Shown here piece after piece: positions 35,845-44,626 of a DNA stretch of 64,000 nt (the first letter of the stretch is position 1; every line of letters begins with the position of its first letter). The DNA comes from Candidatus Rokuibacteriota bacterium. Its GTDB lineage: Bacteria > Methylomirabilota > Methylomirabilia > Rokubacteriales > CSP1-6. The translations under genes were made by a program, and so were the position numbers. The DNA is taken from positions 1 to 64,000 of the forward strand of contig QHSC01000086.1 of NCBI GenBank assembly GCA_003220345.1, in the 5' to 3' direction. The notes under the pieces were generated by a model, which saw nothing but the letters and a program-made list of their open reading frames with translations, had not been told where the DNA came from and did no database searches.

Positions 35845-36699
35845 CTACGTCGTCCTCGGGGGCGGCGGCGGCGCGCGCCCCTCGTCGATCTCGGAGGCCA
35901 CGGAGATCAGGAGCTGGTCGAGATTCTTCTGGATGGTGCGCGGGCCCGCGTCGGCTCCGGTGGCGGGCTTGAACCGGAAGGTGCCTTCCGGGTCGTGCTG
36001 GGCGGCGGCAACGAGGGCGGCGAAGGCGCTCTCGCCCGTGAGTCCCGCGAACTCCGCGTGGATCACCCGTCCCGATTCGAAGAGCACCGAGCCATCCCCC
36101 ACCGAGAGCGCCAGGGCCAGGCGACCCGTCTTGCCCCCGAGACCTATCGCCTGCGTCACCTCGGTCAGGTCGAGGGCCCCGAACGATCCCTGGAACGTGC
36201 GTCCGCCCACCTCCGCCCTGGGCATGCCAGGAAGGCCCGAGGCGGACGCCGCGGATGCCGGACGCGCGGCCGGGAGTGGCCCGGGCTCGGGGACCGCGGA
36301 GCCGGACTCGCCCGGCACGACGTGACGCAGCAGCTTGGAGATTCTGTCGAGCACGGCCGAGACGACGAAGTCGCCCGCCAGAAGCATGTCCACGCCCGCC
36401 TGCGCCACCGCCCACGGGGTCGGGCGCGTGGGCCCCGACAGCAGCAGGAACGGGATGTCATGGGTGGCGGGATCGCTCCGGATGATGGAGCAGAACTCGA
36501 CGCCGTCCATGTCTTCCGTGCGCGCGCCGCTCACGATCAGGTCGGGCCGGTCGCGCTCGAGCGTGGTCAGCGCGAAGGACGCGCTCGTGGCCGAGGTGAC
36601 CTTGTAGGCGGCCGCGGCCAGCGCCGATCGCAAGGCGCCGAGCTTGGCGGGATCGGCGTCCACGATCAGCACCTTGGCGAGAGGGTGGCCAGGGCTCAC
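35845..36699 (-). CDS. Pseudo-receiver with C-terminal DUF4388 (PATAN-like) domain
   Basis: 284 residues. Residues 8-125 have a receiver fold (KVLIVDADPAKLGALRSAL), but the phospho-acceptor position is Gly (LIVSGARTEDMDG, where VxxDxxMPxMDG is expected) and the conserved Lys-Pro is missing. It is probably not phosphorylated. A linker rich in Pro/Ala/Ser follows, then residues about 163-275 match DUF4388: FQGSFGALDLTEVTQAIGLGGKTGRLAL, GSVLFESGRVIHAEFAGLTGESAF. DUF4388 proteins are common next to Frz/Che and gliding-motility systems. GTG 36699 overlaps the cheA stop. Confidence 0.85.
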   Translation of the reverse strand: MSPGHPLAKVLIVDADPAKLGALRSALAAAAYKVTSATSASFALTTLERDRPDLIVSGARTEDMDGVEFCSIIRSDPATHDIPFLLLSGPTRPTPWAVAQAGVDMLLAGDFVVSAVLDRISKLLRHVVPGESGSAVPEPGPLPAARPASAASASGLPGMPRAEVGGRTFQGSFGALDLTEVTQAIGLGGKTGRLALALSVGDGSVLFESGRVIHAEFAGLTGESAFAALVAAAQHDPEGTFRFKPATGADAGPRTIQKNLDQLLISVASEIDEGRAPPPPPRTT

Positions 36700-39674
36700 G
36701 AGGCGGCCTCCGCGCCGGAGACGCGGGCGGTCAGCGAGTCCACGAGCCTGACGAAGGCGTCCTCGTCCACGGGCTTGGTGACGTAGTGGGTGATGCCGAG
36801 GCGCCGGGCCAGGCTGACGTGCTTGGCGCCCGCGCGGGTCGTGAGCACCACGACGGGCAAGGCCCGCGTGGCGGCGCGGCTGCGCATGTCCTCGATGAGC
36901 TCGTACCCGCTCACGCGCGGCATCTCGAGATCGGTGATCACCGCGTCCACGGACGATTCGGCGAGCCGGCGGAGGGCTTCGGCGCCGTCGGTGGCCGTGA
37001 GCACCTCGAAGCCTGCCCGCTCGAGCATCTGGCCGACGAACTTGCGAATGCTGACGGAGTCGTCCACGAGGAGGACGCGGCGTCCCTGCGGCTCCCGACG
37101 CGCGCGGGCCGCCGCCTGCGCGCGCGCGGCCCGTGCCTCACCCGCTCTCCCCGCCCACGCCTGATCGGTCAGGCGTGAGGGATCGACGAGCAAGATGACG
37201 CGGCCGTCGCCGGAGATGGTCGCCCCGCCGAAGGGCCCGACGCTCTCCAGCACGCCACCCACGCTCTTGATGACCACTTCCTCCTTGCCCACCAGCTCGT
37301 CCACCGCGACGGCCAGGGGTCGCACGCCGGAGCGGAACACGAGCACGGGCAGCCGCGCCGGGGTGGCGCCCCCGGGGAGCGCCAGCACGCGGTCGAGACG
37401 GAGCAGCTCGATCTCTTCCCCCTCGATCATGACCCATTCCCGGTCGTCCGTGGCGCGGATTTCCTGAGGGCGCGGCTGGGCGATGCTGCGGATGGCGGGC
37501 ATGGGAATCGCGAAGGTCTCGCCACCCGCCCGCACGAGCAAGGCGTCGGAGATGACCACGGTCAGCGGCAGCTTGATGGTGACGCGCGTGCCCACCCCCT
37601 GCTCGCTGTGGAGGTCGATCTCGCCGCTGAGCCGGCTGACGTTGGTCCGCACCACGTCCATCCCGACGCCACGGCCCGAGGTCGTCGTCACCGCCCCCGC
37701 CGTGCTGAAGCCGGGCAGGAAGACGAGGGTCAGCGCCTCGCGGTCGCTGAGCGCGGCGGCCTGCTCGGGGCGCAGGAACCCCTGGCGGGAGGCGTGCTTA
37801 CGCAGGGCGGCCGGATCCATCCCCCGGCCGTCGTCGGCGATCTGGACGTAGACGAAGCTGCCCTGGGGATACGCGCGAAGGGTCACGGTGGCTTGCCCGG
37901 GCTTGCCCGCGCCCCGTCGCTCCTCGGGAGACTCGATGCCGTGATCGATGGCGTTGCGCACGAGATGGAGCAGGGGGTCGGCGATCAGCTCCATGACCGC
38001 GTTGTCCACCTCGACGCTCTCTCCCTCCAGGGCGAGCGTCACCTGCTTGCCCGCCTCGCGGGCGGCCTCCCGCGCCGGGCGCGTGAAGCGCGAGAAGAGG
38101 CGGCCGATGGGGACCATGCGCGCCCGCGTCACCTCGGCGCGGAGGCTGCCCGTCAGCCGGTGCACCTGCGCCGTGTCCTCGCTGATGCCCCGGATGAGCC
38201 CCGCCAGCTGCGCCTGGATCTCGGACACGTCGGCCGAGATCTCCGCCACGCCGCGCGCGAAGATGTTGAAGTCGTCGTAGCGGTCGAACTCGAGCTCGGC
38301 GAAGAGCTTGCTGAAGGGCTCCCCTGCCGTCTCCTCCGCGGGCGCGGGCGTCGTCTCGTGTCCCGGCTCCACGGGAGCGTCCGGCGCCAACGGCAGCTGA
38401 GTATACCGGTGCTTCTCCTCGAAGTCGCGCACGGCCTGGGCCATGCGCGAGCGGCTGAAGAGGAGCAGCTCGTTGACGCGCTCGACCTGACTCATGCGCT
38501 GGTCGAGGCGGCTGCGCGCGATGACGAGCTCCCCGACCATGTTCATGAGCGAATCGAGGCGGTCGAGATGCACGCGGATGCTCGGACGCGCGCCCGCGGG
38601 ATCGATGGCGCGGCGCACCCCGGCATCGGGGGGCGGGAGAACGAATCGCGGAAGGCTCGGCGCGGACGCGGCGGCGTGCGTCTCGAGCTCGACCCCGAGG
38701 GCAGGCTCGACCCCGAGGGCAGGCTCCCCGATGACCACGGGGGCCGGCATCGGACGGAGCGCATCCAGCACCTGCAGCGTGCGAGCCACCGCCCCGCGCA
38801 CGTCGGGCGAGGAGACCCGGGCCGAGCCGAGGAAGAGGCGGAGGACGTCCACGCCCGCGAAGATGCCTTCGATGACCGGTGGGGTCAGAGCGAGACGCCG
38901 CTCGCGCACCGCCTCCAGCATGTCCTCGATGCGGTGCGCGAGATCACCCACGGGCGCGCATCCGACGGTATAGGCCGCGCCCTTGAGGGTGTGCACGGCG
39001 CGGAAGAGTGTCGCCACTTCTTCAGGCAGACTGGTCGCCTCGCCTGCGGCTGCGGCTCCCACTTCCATGCTATCGGCCGTGGGCGACTGCTCGAGGACGA
39101 GGAGGGAGCGGGTCATGGTGTCGAGATGCTCGGCCGCCTCGGGAGCGAAATAGGGCACCGAGTCCGCGTGCTCGGCGAAGAATCGGTCGAGGTCCCCGAG
39201 CATGCGGTCGACCACACCCTGGTCCGAGCCCGGGTCTCCCGCCCGCTCCGTTCCGGGCGAGGGGGACAGGGTCGGCGGACCCGCGAAGTGCTCGGGGTGG
39301 CGCGCGTGAAGCTCGGAGACGATCTCCGCGTTCTCGCGGCCGTCCGCCCCGATCGAATCGAGCATGCGCTTGACGACGCCCACCATGTCGCCAAGGGCCT
39401 GGGTGGATCGGGAGCGCCCGCCGGCCGTGGTCGCGGGCAGCGCCTCCAGGACCTCTTCCATCACGAGGGCCACCGCGGAGACCGCGGGATAGCCGTGGAG
39501 TCCCGCGGCGCCCTTGAGCCGATGCGAGACGACCACGAGCGGCGTGACGAGCTCGGGGGAGGGAGCCTCACCCGCGGTGAGACGGCGCACGCCTTCCTCG
39601 ACCGCGGCCACGGTTTCCCAGGCCTCCATCAGGAAGATGCCGAGGATGAACTCGTTGTCCTGGTCTTCGAGCAT
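36696..39674 (-). CDS. cheA: CheA hybrid histidine kinase with two Hpt domains and C-terminal receiver (FrzE-like)
   Basis: 992 residues. Two phosphotransfer domains with histidines at about 51 (SHRLKGAAG) and 228 (VHTLKGAAY). A dimerisation region begins near 365 (LDRLDSLMNMVGELVIARSRL), with a longer than usual insert to about 500. The kinase core has N box DPLLHLVRNAIDHG (566-579), G1 DDGRGMD (614-620) and G2 GRGVGMDVV (667-675). A CheW-like domain spans about 706-835 and a receiver 866-985 with Asp915 (VITDLEMPRVSG). CheA-CheY fusions are typical of FrzE/ChpA-type pathways. No cheR or cheB is present in the window. Confidence 0.95.
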   Translation of the reverse strand: MLEDQDNEFILGIFLMEAWETVAAVEEGVRRLTAGEAPSPELVTPLVVVSHRLKGAAGLHGYPAVSAVALVMEEVLEALPATTAGGRSRSTQALGDMVGVVKRMLDSIGADGRENAEIVSELHARHPEHFAGPPTLSPSPGTERAGDPGSDQGVVDRMLGDLDRFFAEHADSVPYFAPEAAEHLDTMTRSLLVLEQSPTADSMEVGAAAAGEATSLPEEVATLFRAVHTLKGAAYTVGCAPVGDLAHRIEDMLEAVRERRLALTPPVIEGIFAGVDVLRLFLGSARVSSPDVRGAVARTLQVLDALRPMPAPVVIGEPALGVEPALGVELETHAAASAPSLPRFVLPPPDAGVRRAIDPAGARPSIRVHLDRLDSLMNMVGELVIARSRLDQRMSQVERVNELLLFSRSRMAQAVRDFEEKHRYTQLPLAPDAPVEPGHETTPAPAEETAGEPFSKLFAELEFDRYDDFNIFARGVAEISADVSEIQAQLAGLIRGISEDTAQVHRLTGSLRAEVTRARMVPIGRLFSRFTRPAREAAREAGKQVTLALEGESVEVDNAVMELIADPLLHLVRNAIDHGIESPEERRGAGKPGQATVTLRAYPQGSFVYVQIADDGRGMDPAALRKHASRQGFLRPEQAAALSDREALTLVFLPGFSTAGAVTTTSGRGVGMDVVRTNVSRLSGEIDLHSEQGVGTRVTIKLPLTVVISDALLVRAGGETFAIPMPAIRSIAQPRPQEIRATDDREWVMIEGEEIELLRLDRVLALPGGATPARLPVLVFRSGVRPLAVAVDELVGKEEVVIKSVGGVLESVGPFGGATISGDGRVILLVDPSRLTDQAWAGRAGEARAARAQAAARARREPQGRRVLLVDDSVSIRKFVGQMLERAGFEVLTATDGAEALRRLAESSVDAVITDLEMPRVSGYELIEDMRSRAATRALPVVVLTTRAGAKHVSLARRLGITHYVTKPVDEDAFVRLVDSLTARVSGAEAAS

Positions 39675-39714
39675 GAGGCTTCTGTATCAGATCACGAATG
39701 GGGCCAGGGACATG

Positions 39715-41535
39715 TCATTCGGCGAGCTTGAATCGCGCCAGGCTCGCGGTGAGCTCCTCGGCAAGCTGGGCGAGCTCGTCCACGGTGCGACGAGCCTCGA
39801 GGACTCCCTTTTCCGTCTGGCCCGCCACCTCCTGAATGGCCTGCATGGCCTGCGTCACGTTCTCGGCTCCGCGCACCTGCTGCTGGGTCGCGTCCGAGAT
39901 GCTGGCGGCGAGGTCGGCGGAGCGGCGCGAGACCTCGGCGATCGCCTTGAGGCTCTCGCCCGCCTGCACGGTCACCCGGTAGCCTGACTCCACTTCCTGC
40001 GTCCCCTGCTCCATGACCACCACGGCTTCCTGGGTGTCCGTCTGGACGTTCTTGATGAGGACGGCGATGTCCTTCGTCGCCTTGGCCGAGCGCTCCGCGA
40101 GCTTGCGCACCTCGTCGGCGACCACGGCAAAGCGCAGCCCCGCCTCACCCGCTCCCGCGGCCTCGATGGCGGCGTTGAGGGCCACGAGGTTGGTCTGGGA
40201 GGCGATGTCCTCGATGGTGTTGACGATCTCCGAGATCTCCATGGAGCGATCGCCCAGGCTCTTGATCTTCTTCGAGATGGCCTGCACCTCGCCGCGGATC
40301 CGCTGCATGCCCTGCAGGCTGTCGCGCACCGCCGCGTCGCCGCGCTGGGCGGCGTCGAGAGCTTCCCGGGCGGCCGCCGCCGAGGACTGGGCGCTCTCCG
40401 CCACCTGCCGCACGAGCTGGGTCAGGGCCGAGACGGCCGAGGCCACCCGCGCCGCCTCGCGGGCCTGGTCCTGGACGCCCTGGGCCATACGCCCCGTGGA
40501 GCCGCTCATCTGGTTGGCGCTCACCGACACCTGCATGGCCGCCACGCGCACCTCGGCGATGATGGCGGCGATCTCGGCGACCATGAGGTTGATGGCGTCG
40601 ACGACGTTGCCGAGGACGTCGGAGGTGACCTCGCCGCGCTTGGTCAGATCGCCCTGGGAGACCTCCATGGCCGTGTCGAGGAACTTGATGATGTTCTCCT
40701 GCAGCTCTTCGCGGCGCCGGCGCTCGTCGTCACGCTCGGACTCCGTCTGCACCTGCGAGCGCAGCCGCACGATGGCCTCGTTGAAGGCCTGGCCGAGAGC
40801 GCCGATCTCGTCGCGCGAGCGGACGGGCACGGTATCGGAGAGGTCGCCCTGGCCGACGCGCTGGGCCGCCTGCACGAGCTGGGTCACGGGCCGCACGATG
40901 CGATCGGCGAGGAGCACGCCGCCGATGAGCACGAGGGCGGCCACGCCGCCGAAGAGGAGGAGGAGTTCGCGGCCCGCGGCCGTTGCCGCCTCGTTGATGA
41001 TGGCCCGGTCCATGCCTACCCGCACCGTGCCGATCTTGCCCCCGGCCATGGGCATGCCGATGTCCGTGATCTGGCGCGTGGCGCGCCGCGCGGGATCCTG
41101 GTATTCGATCTCGCGCACCTGCCGGGCGACATTGCCGGGCACGGGGTTCTTGTCGACGATGCCGGCGGGGACGACGGGCGAGAAGGTGTGGGCGATGAGC
41201 GTCTTCTGGGGGTCATACACCAGGACGTACGCGACGCCGCGGATCTTGGCGAACTCGTCCACCAGCGATTGCACCGACGAGGCGTCGCGCGTGGAGATCA
41301 GGTCGACGCCGGAGGTGGCTAGGCTGGAGGCGATGGCCTCGCCCTTGGAGCTGAACTCCGCGGCCATGCTGGTCCGCAGCGATCGGGCGGAGACGTACCA
41401 CGTGATGGCGGCGAGGGGAATCAGGGCCGCCACGAGGAAGAGCACCATCTTCCCGCGGAGACCGAGCCGGATCCGCGCTCGCGGCCGCGTCTCCCTGCCC
41501 TGCTCGTTGGCCTGCTCGTCGTTTCGCCGTGCCAT
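39715..41535 (-). CDS. Methyl-accepting chemotaxis protein
   Basis: 606-residue transmembrane chemoreceptor. A basic cytoplasmic N-terminus, TM1 at 30-50, periplasmic sensor of about 140 residues (51-189, single-Cache-like length), TM2 190-211, HAMP 211-263 and a second HAMP-like linker to about 330. The signalling region to 606 has the conserved hairpin tip [23 protein letters not shown] around 435-457. The C-terminus [10 protein letters not shown] has no CheR-binding pentapeptide. The preceding gene encodes an exported solute-binding protein, which may present ligand to the sensor domain. Confidence 0.94.
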   Translation of the reverse strand: MARRNDEQANEQGRETRPRARIRLGLRGKMVLFLVAALIPLAAITWYVSARSLRTSMAAEFSSKGEAIASSLATSGVDLISTRDASSVQSLVDEFAKIRGVAYVLVYDPQKTLIAHTFSPVVPAGIVDKNPVPGNVARQVREIEYQDPARRATRQITDIGMPMAGGKIGTVRVGMDRAIINEAATAAGRELLLLFGGVAALVLIGGVLLADRIVRPVTQLVQAAQRVGQGDLSDTVPVRSRDEIGALGQAFNEAIVRLRSQVQTESERDDERRRREELQENIIKFLDTAMEVSQGDLTKRGEVTSDVLGNVVDAINLMVAEIAAIIAEVRVAAMQVSVSANQMSGSTGRMAQGVQDQAREAARVASAVSALTQLVRQVAESAQSSAAAAREALDAAQRGDAAVRDSLQGMQRIRGEVQAISKKIKSLGDRSMEISEIVNTIEDIASQTNLVALNAAIEAAGAGEAGLRFAVVADEVRKLAERSAKATKDIAVLIKNVQTDTQEAVVVMEQGTQEVESGYRVTVQAGESLKAIAEVSRRSADLAASISDATQQQVRGAENVTQAMQAIQEVAGQTEKGVLEARRTVDELAQLAEELTASLARFKLAE

Positions 41536-41553
41536 GGAATTCTCCTTGGAGCC

Positions 41554-42885
41554 TCAGGCCCGAACCGCCGCGCTCCAGTCGGCCACGGGCACCCAGCGCC
41601 CGTTGTCGACCCGGGTGAAATACACGTTGTCGAGTCCCTGGTGTCGCTCCGGTCCGAACGTCAGCGGGGCGCCGATGCCGAGATCGAATCCGTTGAGTGT
41701 CTCGAGGGCCTGCCGGAGGCTCGCGCGGGTCGGGTTGGCGCCGGCCCGGCGCAGCCCTTCCGCGGCGACCTTGGCATTGATGAAGCCTTCGAGGCTGATG
41801 AAGCTGTAGCGCTGGAGCGTGTAGGCGCGGTCGCGGAGCGCCTCGGGCGGCGCGGGGCTGTGCTTGTCCATGAGCGCGCGGTACTCCGCGACGCCGGGCA
41901 GGCCCGTGTCGTCATAGGTCGGCACGACCTGGGAGTTGACGAGGCTCCGCGTGTAGTCGCGCCCGGTCGTCTTGCCGTGCTTGAGGAGCAGCTGCAGCAT
42001 GGCGTCCGAGCCTACGAAGGAGACGTTGGCGATGGGCACCGTCCAGCCGGCATCGCGGGCCGTCCGCACGAAGGCGCCACAGCCCTGGTAGGCGCCCGTG
42101 CAGAGCACGACGTCGCAGCCGACCTGGCGCAACGCGGTCACCGCCGGACCCATGTCCTCCTCGAAGCGGGCCCCGCGCACGTACGTCGCCTCCGCGGTGA
42201 TCTTGGACCCCCGGTGGGCGAGGGCCCGGGCCACGCCATCGGCGCCGCTTCGCCCGTAGGCGTCGATCTGGTAGAAGACGCCGAACTTGCGCGCCCCCTG
42301 CGTCCAGAAGCGCTCGACCAGGCCTGCCATCTCCTGGCGATACGACGCGCGGATGTTGAAGACCCAGTCGACGTAGGGCGCCTCGCGCTGCGGCTGGGCC
42401 CCCGTGAAGTTGCCGACCATCACGATGTCGCCGTAGCGCTTGATGAGGGGGAGGGCGCGCGTCAGGGTGGGCGTGCCCACGTAGTTCGCGAGGAAGAAGA
42501 CCTGCTCCTTCTCCACGAGGTCGATGGTGTTCCGCATGCACGGCTCGGGCTGATAACCGTCGTCGAGCGCGGCGACCACGAGCTGCCGGCCGTTGATGCC
42601 GCCCCGCGCGTTCACCTCCGAGTAGTACGCGGCCGCGCCGCGCCAGAGCTCGGTGCCGAGACCCGCCGCCGCGCCCTTGAAGGCCGCCGACATGCCGATC
42701 TTGATGTCGCGCGCGCTCACGCCGGGCGCGCTGGCCTGGGGTGGCTCGAGCCGCGGCGTGACCGCGCGTCCGCCGGCCCGCGGGGATGCGCCCTGGGCGA
42801 GGGCGCGCCCGCGTCCGCCGAAGAGGGGGCCGGCGGCAATGAGGCCGCCCGAGGTCAAGCCGAGAAAGCGCCGCCGGTCCATCAT
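41554..42885 (-). CDS. Tat-exported ABC-type solute-binding protein in the chemosensory operon
   Basis: 443 residues of the Peripla_BP_6 (LivJ-like) family. The N-terminus MDRRRFLGLTSGGLIAAGPLFG is a twin-arginine signal with cleavage near RALAQG. The mature part begins DIKIGMSAAFKGAAAGLGTELWRGA and shows GINGRQLVVAALDDGYQPEPCM and VFFLANYVGTPTL. No permease or ATPase accompanies it. It lies between cheW and the chemoreceptor, so a sensory role (ligand presentation) is likelier than transport. ATG 42885 is chosen one base after the cheW stop; GTG 42897 would add four residues. Confidence 0.9.
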   Translation of the reverse strand: MMDRRRFLGLTSGGLIAAGPLFGGRGRALAQGASPRAGGRAVTPRLEPPQASAPGVSARDIKIGMSAAFKGAAAGLGTELWRGAAAYYSEVNARGGINGRQLVVAALDDGYQPEPCMRNTIDLVEKEQVFFLANYVGTPTLTRALPLIKRYGDIVMVGNFTGAQPQREAPYVDWVFNIRASYRQEMAGLVERFWTQGARKFGVFYQIDAYGRSGADGVARALAHRGSKITAEATYVRGARFEEDMGPAVTALRQVGCDVVLCTGAYQGCGAFVRTARDAGWTVPIANVSFVGSDAMLQLLLKHGKTTGRDYTRSLVNSQVVPTYDDTGLPGVAEYRALMDKHSPAPPEALRDRAYTLQRYSFISLEGFINAKVAAEGLRRAGANPTRASLRQALETLNGFDLGIGAPLTFGPERHQGLDNVYFTRVDNGRWVPVADWSAAVRA

Positions 42886-42886
42886 G

Positions 42887-43360
42887 TCAGCTCCCACCCG
42901 CGGGGACGGTAGACGCGCCGCCGAGCGCCGTCAGGATGCGCGAGACATCGAGAAGCACGGCCGCGCCCGCAGAGCGCTCGAGATGGCCCGCGATGAACTC
43001 GCCCTCGTCCGGATCCGGCGCGGTCAGGCGCTCGAGGGGCTCGAGCCCGACGACGTCGTCGATGAGAAAGGCCGCCGTCAGCTGATCGCGCTCGACGACG
43101 AGGGCCTTGGCACCGCGCGTGGCGCGCGCGGGCTCGAGCCCCAGGAGGGGGCGCAGGTCCACGAGGGGCACGAGGCGGCCTCTCAGGTTGGCCACCCCGA
43201 TCAGGTGCGGGGGCGCCAGGGGTACCTGCGTGTACTCGTCGAAGACCACGACCTCGCGCGCGAATCGCACTTCCGCCGCGTAGAGAGCGTTGCCGAGCCT
43301 GATCAGGCACGCGCGCGCCTGCGCAGGGGCCGGCGGCGATACCGCGGGCGCCGTGGTCAC
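42887..43360 (-). CDS. cheW: CheW coupling protein
   Basis: 157 residues linking chemoreceptor and CheA. Family features are CLIRLGNALYAAEVRFAREVV at the start, PLAPPHLIGVANLRGRLVPLVDLRPLLGL in the middle and FLIDDVVGLEPLERL toward the end, matching the CheW SH3-like fold. A Pro/Ala N-terminal extension of about 15 residues precedes the domain. Starts at GTG 43360, overlapping the stop of the receiver gene (GTGA), and ends just before the binding-protein gene. Confidence 0.93.
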   Translation of the reverse strand: MTTAPAVSPPAPAQARACLIRLGNALYAAEVRFAREVVVFDEYTQVPLAPPHLIGVANLRGRLVPLVDLRPLLGLEPARATRGAKALVVERDQLTAAFLIDDVVGLEPLERLTAPDPDEGEFIAGHLERSAGAAVLLDVSRILTALGGASTVPAGGS

Positions 43361-43719
43361 TTGACGAACTGCCTCACCATGCTGACGAGCTGCTCGGGCG
43401 TGAAGGGCTTGCCCAGGTATTCGTCGGCGCCCTGGCGCTTCCCCCAGACGCGATCGCTATCCTGGTTCTTGGAGCTGACGAGCACGACGGGCGTGTGCCG
43501 CGTGCGCGCGTCGCGCTTGATGCTGCGGAGAAGCTCGTAGCCGTTGCGGTTGGGCATGACGATGTCGAGGAGCAGGAGGTCCGGACGCTCCGTCACGAGC
43601 TTGTCCTCGAGCTTGTCGCCGTCCAGGCTCGTCACGACGTCGAGGCCAGCGGACTTGAGGATGACTTCCATGAGCTTGAGCTCCGAGTAGGCGTCGTCGA
43701 CCACCATGACCTTGGCCAT
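43357..43719 (-). CDS. Single-domain response regulator (CheY/PilH-like)
   Basis: 120-residue receiver domain without output domain. Acidic pocket in VMVVDDAYSELK, phospho-acceptor Asp52 (LLLLDIVMPNRNG), Ser in VLVSSKNQDSDR and Lys in YLGKPFTPEQL. The MPNRNGYELLRSIK block and the QDSDRVWGKRQGADEYLGKPF segment are close to PilH/PilG-type regulators. First gene of the signalling operon; ATG 43719 has GAGGAGCTCA upstream. A promoter candidate lies about 110 bases upstream. Confidence 0.93.
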   Translation of the reverse strand: MAKVMVVDDAYSELKLMEVILKSAGLDVVTSLDGDKLEDKLVTERPDLLLLDIVMPNRNGYELLRSIKRDARTRHTPVVLVSSKNQDSDRVWGKRQGADEYLGKPFTPEQLVSMVRQFVK

Positions 43720-43828
43720 TGAGCTCCTCGCCCCTTCGATAGGGTGATCGACATCGGCTGGCCTGCCCCGGAAGGCCCCCGACCCAGGCCCATCATGCGC
43801 CGCAACCTACTGGAACCTTGGGATTTTC

Positions 43829-43858
43829 AGAATCACAGGTGGACCCGGAAAGTGTCAA
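43829..43858 (-). promoter_or_regulatory. Promoter candidate for the chemosensory-MglAB operon
   Basis: Reading leftward: perfect -35 TTGACA (43858-43853), an 18-base spacer and a weak -10 GATTCT (43834-43829). It would give a leader of about 100 bases before ATG 43719. The long weak-spaced layout suggests a need for an activator. Confidence 0.4.
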
Positions 43859-43880
43859 GAGAATCCGCTCCGGGGCCGCC

Positions 43881-43909
43881 TTGCGATGCCCGGGGGGCTA
43901 TGCTAGCGT
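43881..43909 (+). promoter_or_regulatory. Promoter candidate for the MscS-like gene
   Basis: TTGCGA (43881-43886), 17-base spacer and TAGCGT (43904-43909) with TG one base before it. An overlapping TATGCT (43899-43904) is another possible -10. Either way the start of transcription is only about 8-13 bases before ATG 43924, so the leader is very short. Confidence 0.35.
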
Positions 43910-43923
43910 AGGTCTGCGTTTTT

Positions 43924-44610
43924 ATGGACCTGCAAGCCGCCGTCCTCGAGCCTGGCCGAGCCCTCGCCGCCCAGACGGTTGCCTACCTCCCCAGCCTGCT
44001 GGCCGCCCTCCTCATCGTCGCCTTTGGGTGGCTACTCGCTAAGTTCGCGCGGCTATTGGTATTTCGCTTTCTCCTGATCATCCGTTTCGACATGGCCTCG
44101 GAGAGGGCAGGTGTCGACGATGTCCTGGTCAAAGCCGATATCCGCCAGAGCCCGGCTGAGCTGGTAGCGATCATGGCCCAGTGGGCGGTCGGGCTGGCGG
44201 TGCTTCTCACGGCCGCCTCGGTCCTGGGCCTGACTCCGGTGTCCGAGCTGCTGAACCACGTGGTCCTCTACGTTCCCAAGGTCATCGCCGCCGTCGTGGC
44301 GCTCATCCTGGGCCTCTTCGTGGCCAATGTGCTCGCGGCCGGCGTGAGGACGGCGGCGGCCAATGCCGGGCTGGCCGAGACCGATGTGCTGGCGGCGCTC
44401 ACGCGCTACGCCGTCGTCGCGTTCACCGTGGCCGTCACCCTCGAGGAGCTCGGCATCGCGCCCGAGCTGGTTCGCTGGGCCTTCGTCATCGTCCTGGGCG
44501 GAGCGTGTCTGGGGCTCGCCCTCGCCTTCGGGCTCGGCTGCAAGGACCTGGCGCGTGACTGGATGGTCCGATATCTCGATGGCGCGCGCGCCCGCCGGAA
44601 GTCCCACTAA
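43924..44610 (+). CDS. MscS-type conserved TM-helix membrane protein
   Basis: 228 residues with about five membrane helices. Two copies of the conserved TM-helix repeat found at the N-terminus of mechanosensitive channels are visible: LPSLLAALLIVAFGWLLAKFARLL (about 22-45) and YVPKVIAAVVALILGLFVANVL (about 118-140). A third helix pair near the end includes FVIVLGGACLGLALAFGLG. The MscS pore/beta domains are missing, so it is a short stand-alone form whose role is unproven. It precedes thioredoxin by 16 bases. ATG 43924 is almost at the predicted transcription start. Confidence 0.8.
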   Translation: MDLQAAVLEPGRALAAQTVAYLPSLLAALLIVAFGWLLAKFARLLVFRFLLIIRFDMASERAGVDDVLVKADIRQSPAELVAIMAQWAVGLAVLLTAASVLGLTPVSELLNHVVLYVPKVIAAVVALILGLFVANVLAAGVRTAAANAGLAETDVLAALTRYAVVAFTVAVTLEELGIAPELVRWAFVIVLGGACLGLALAFGLGCKDLARDWMVRYLDGARARRKSH

Positions 44611-44626
44611 AGGAGACCTGAGCCAT

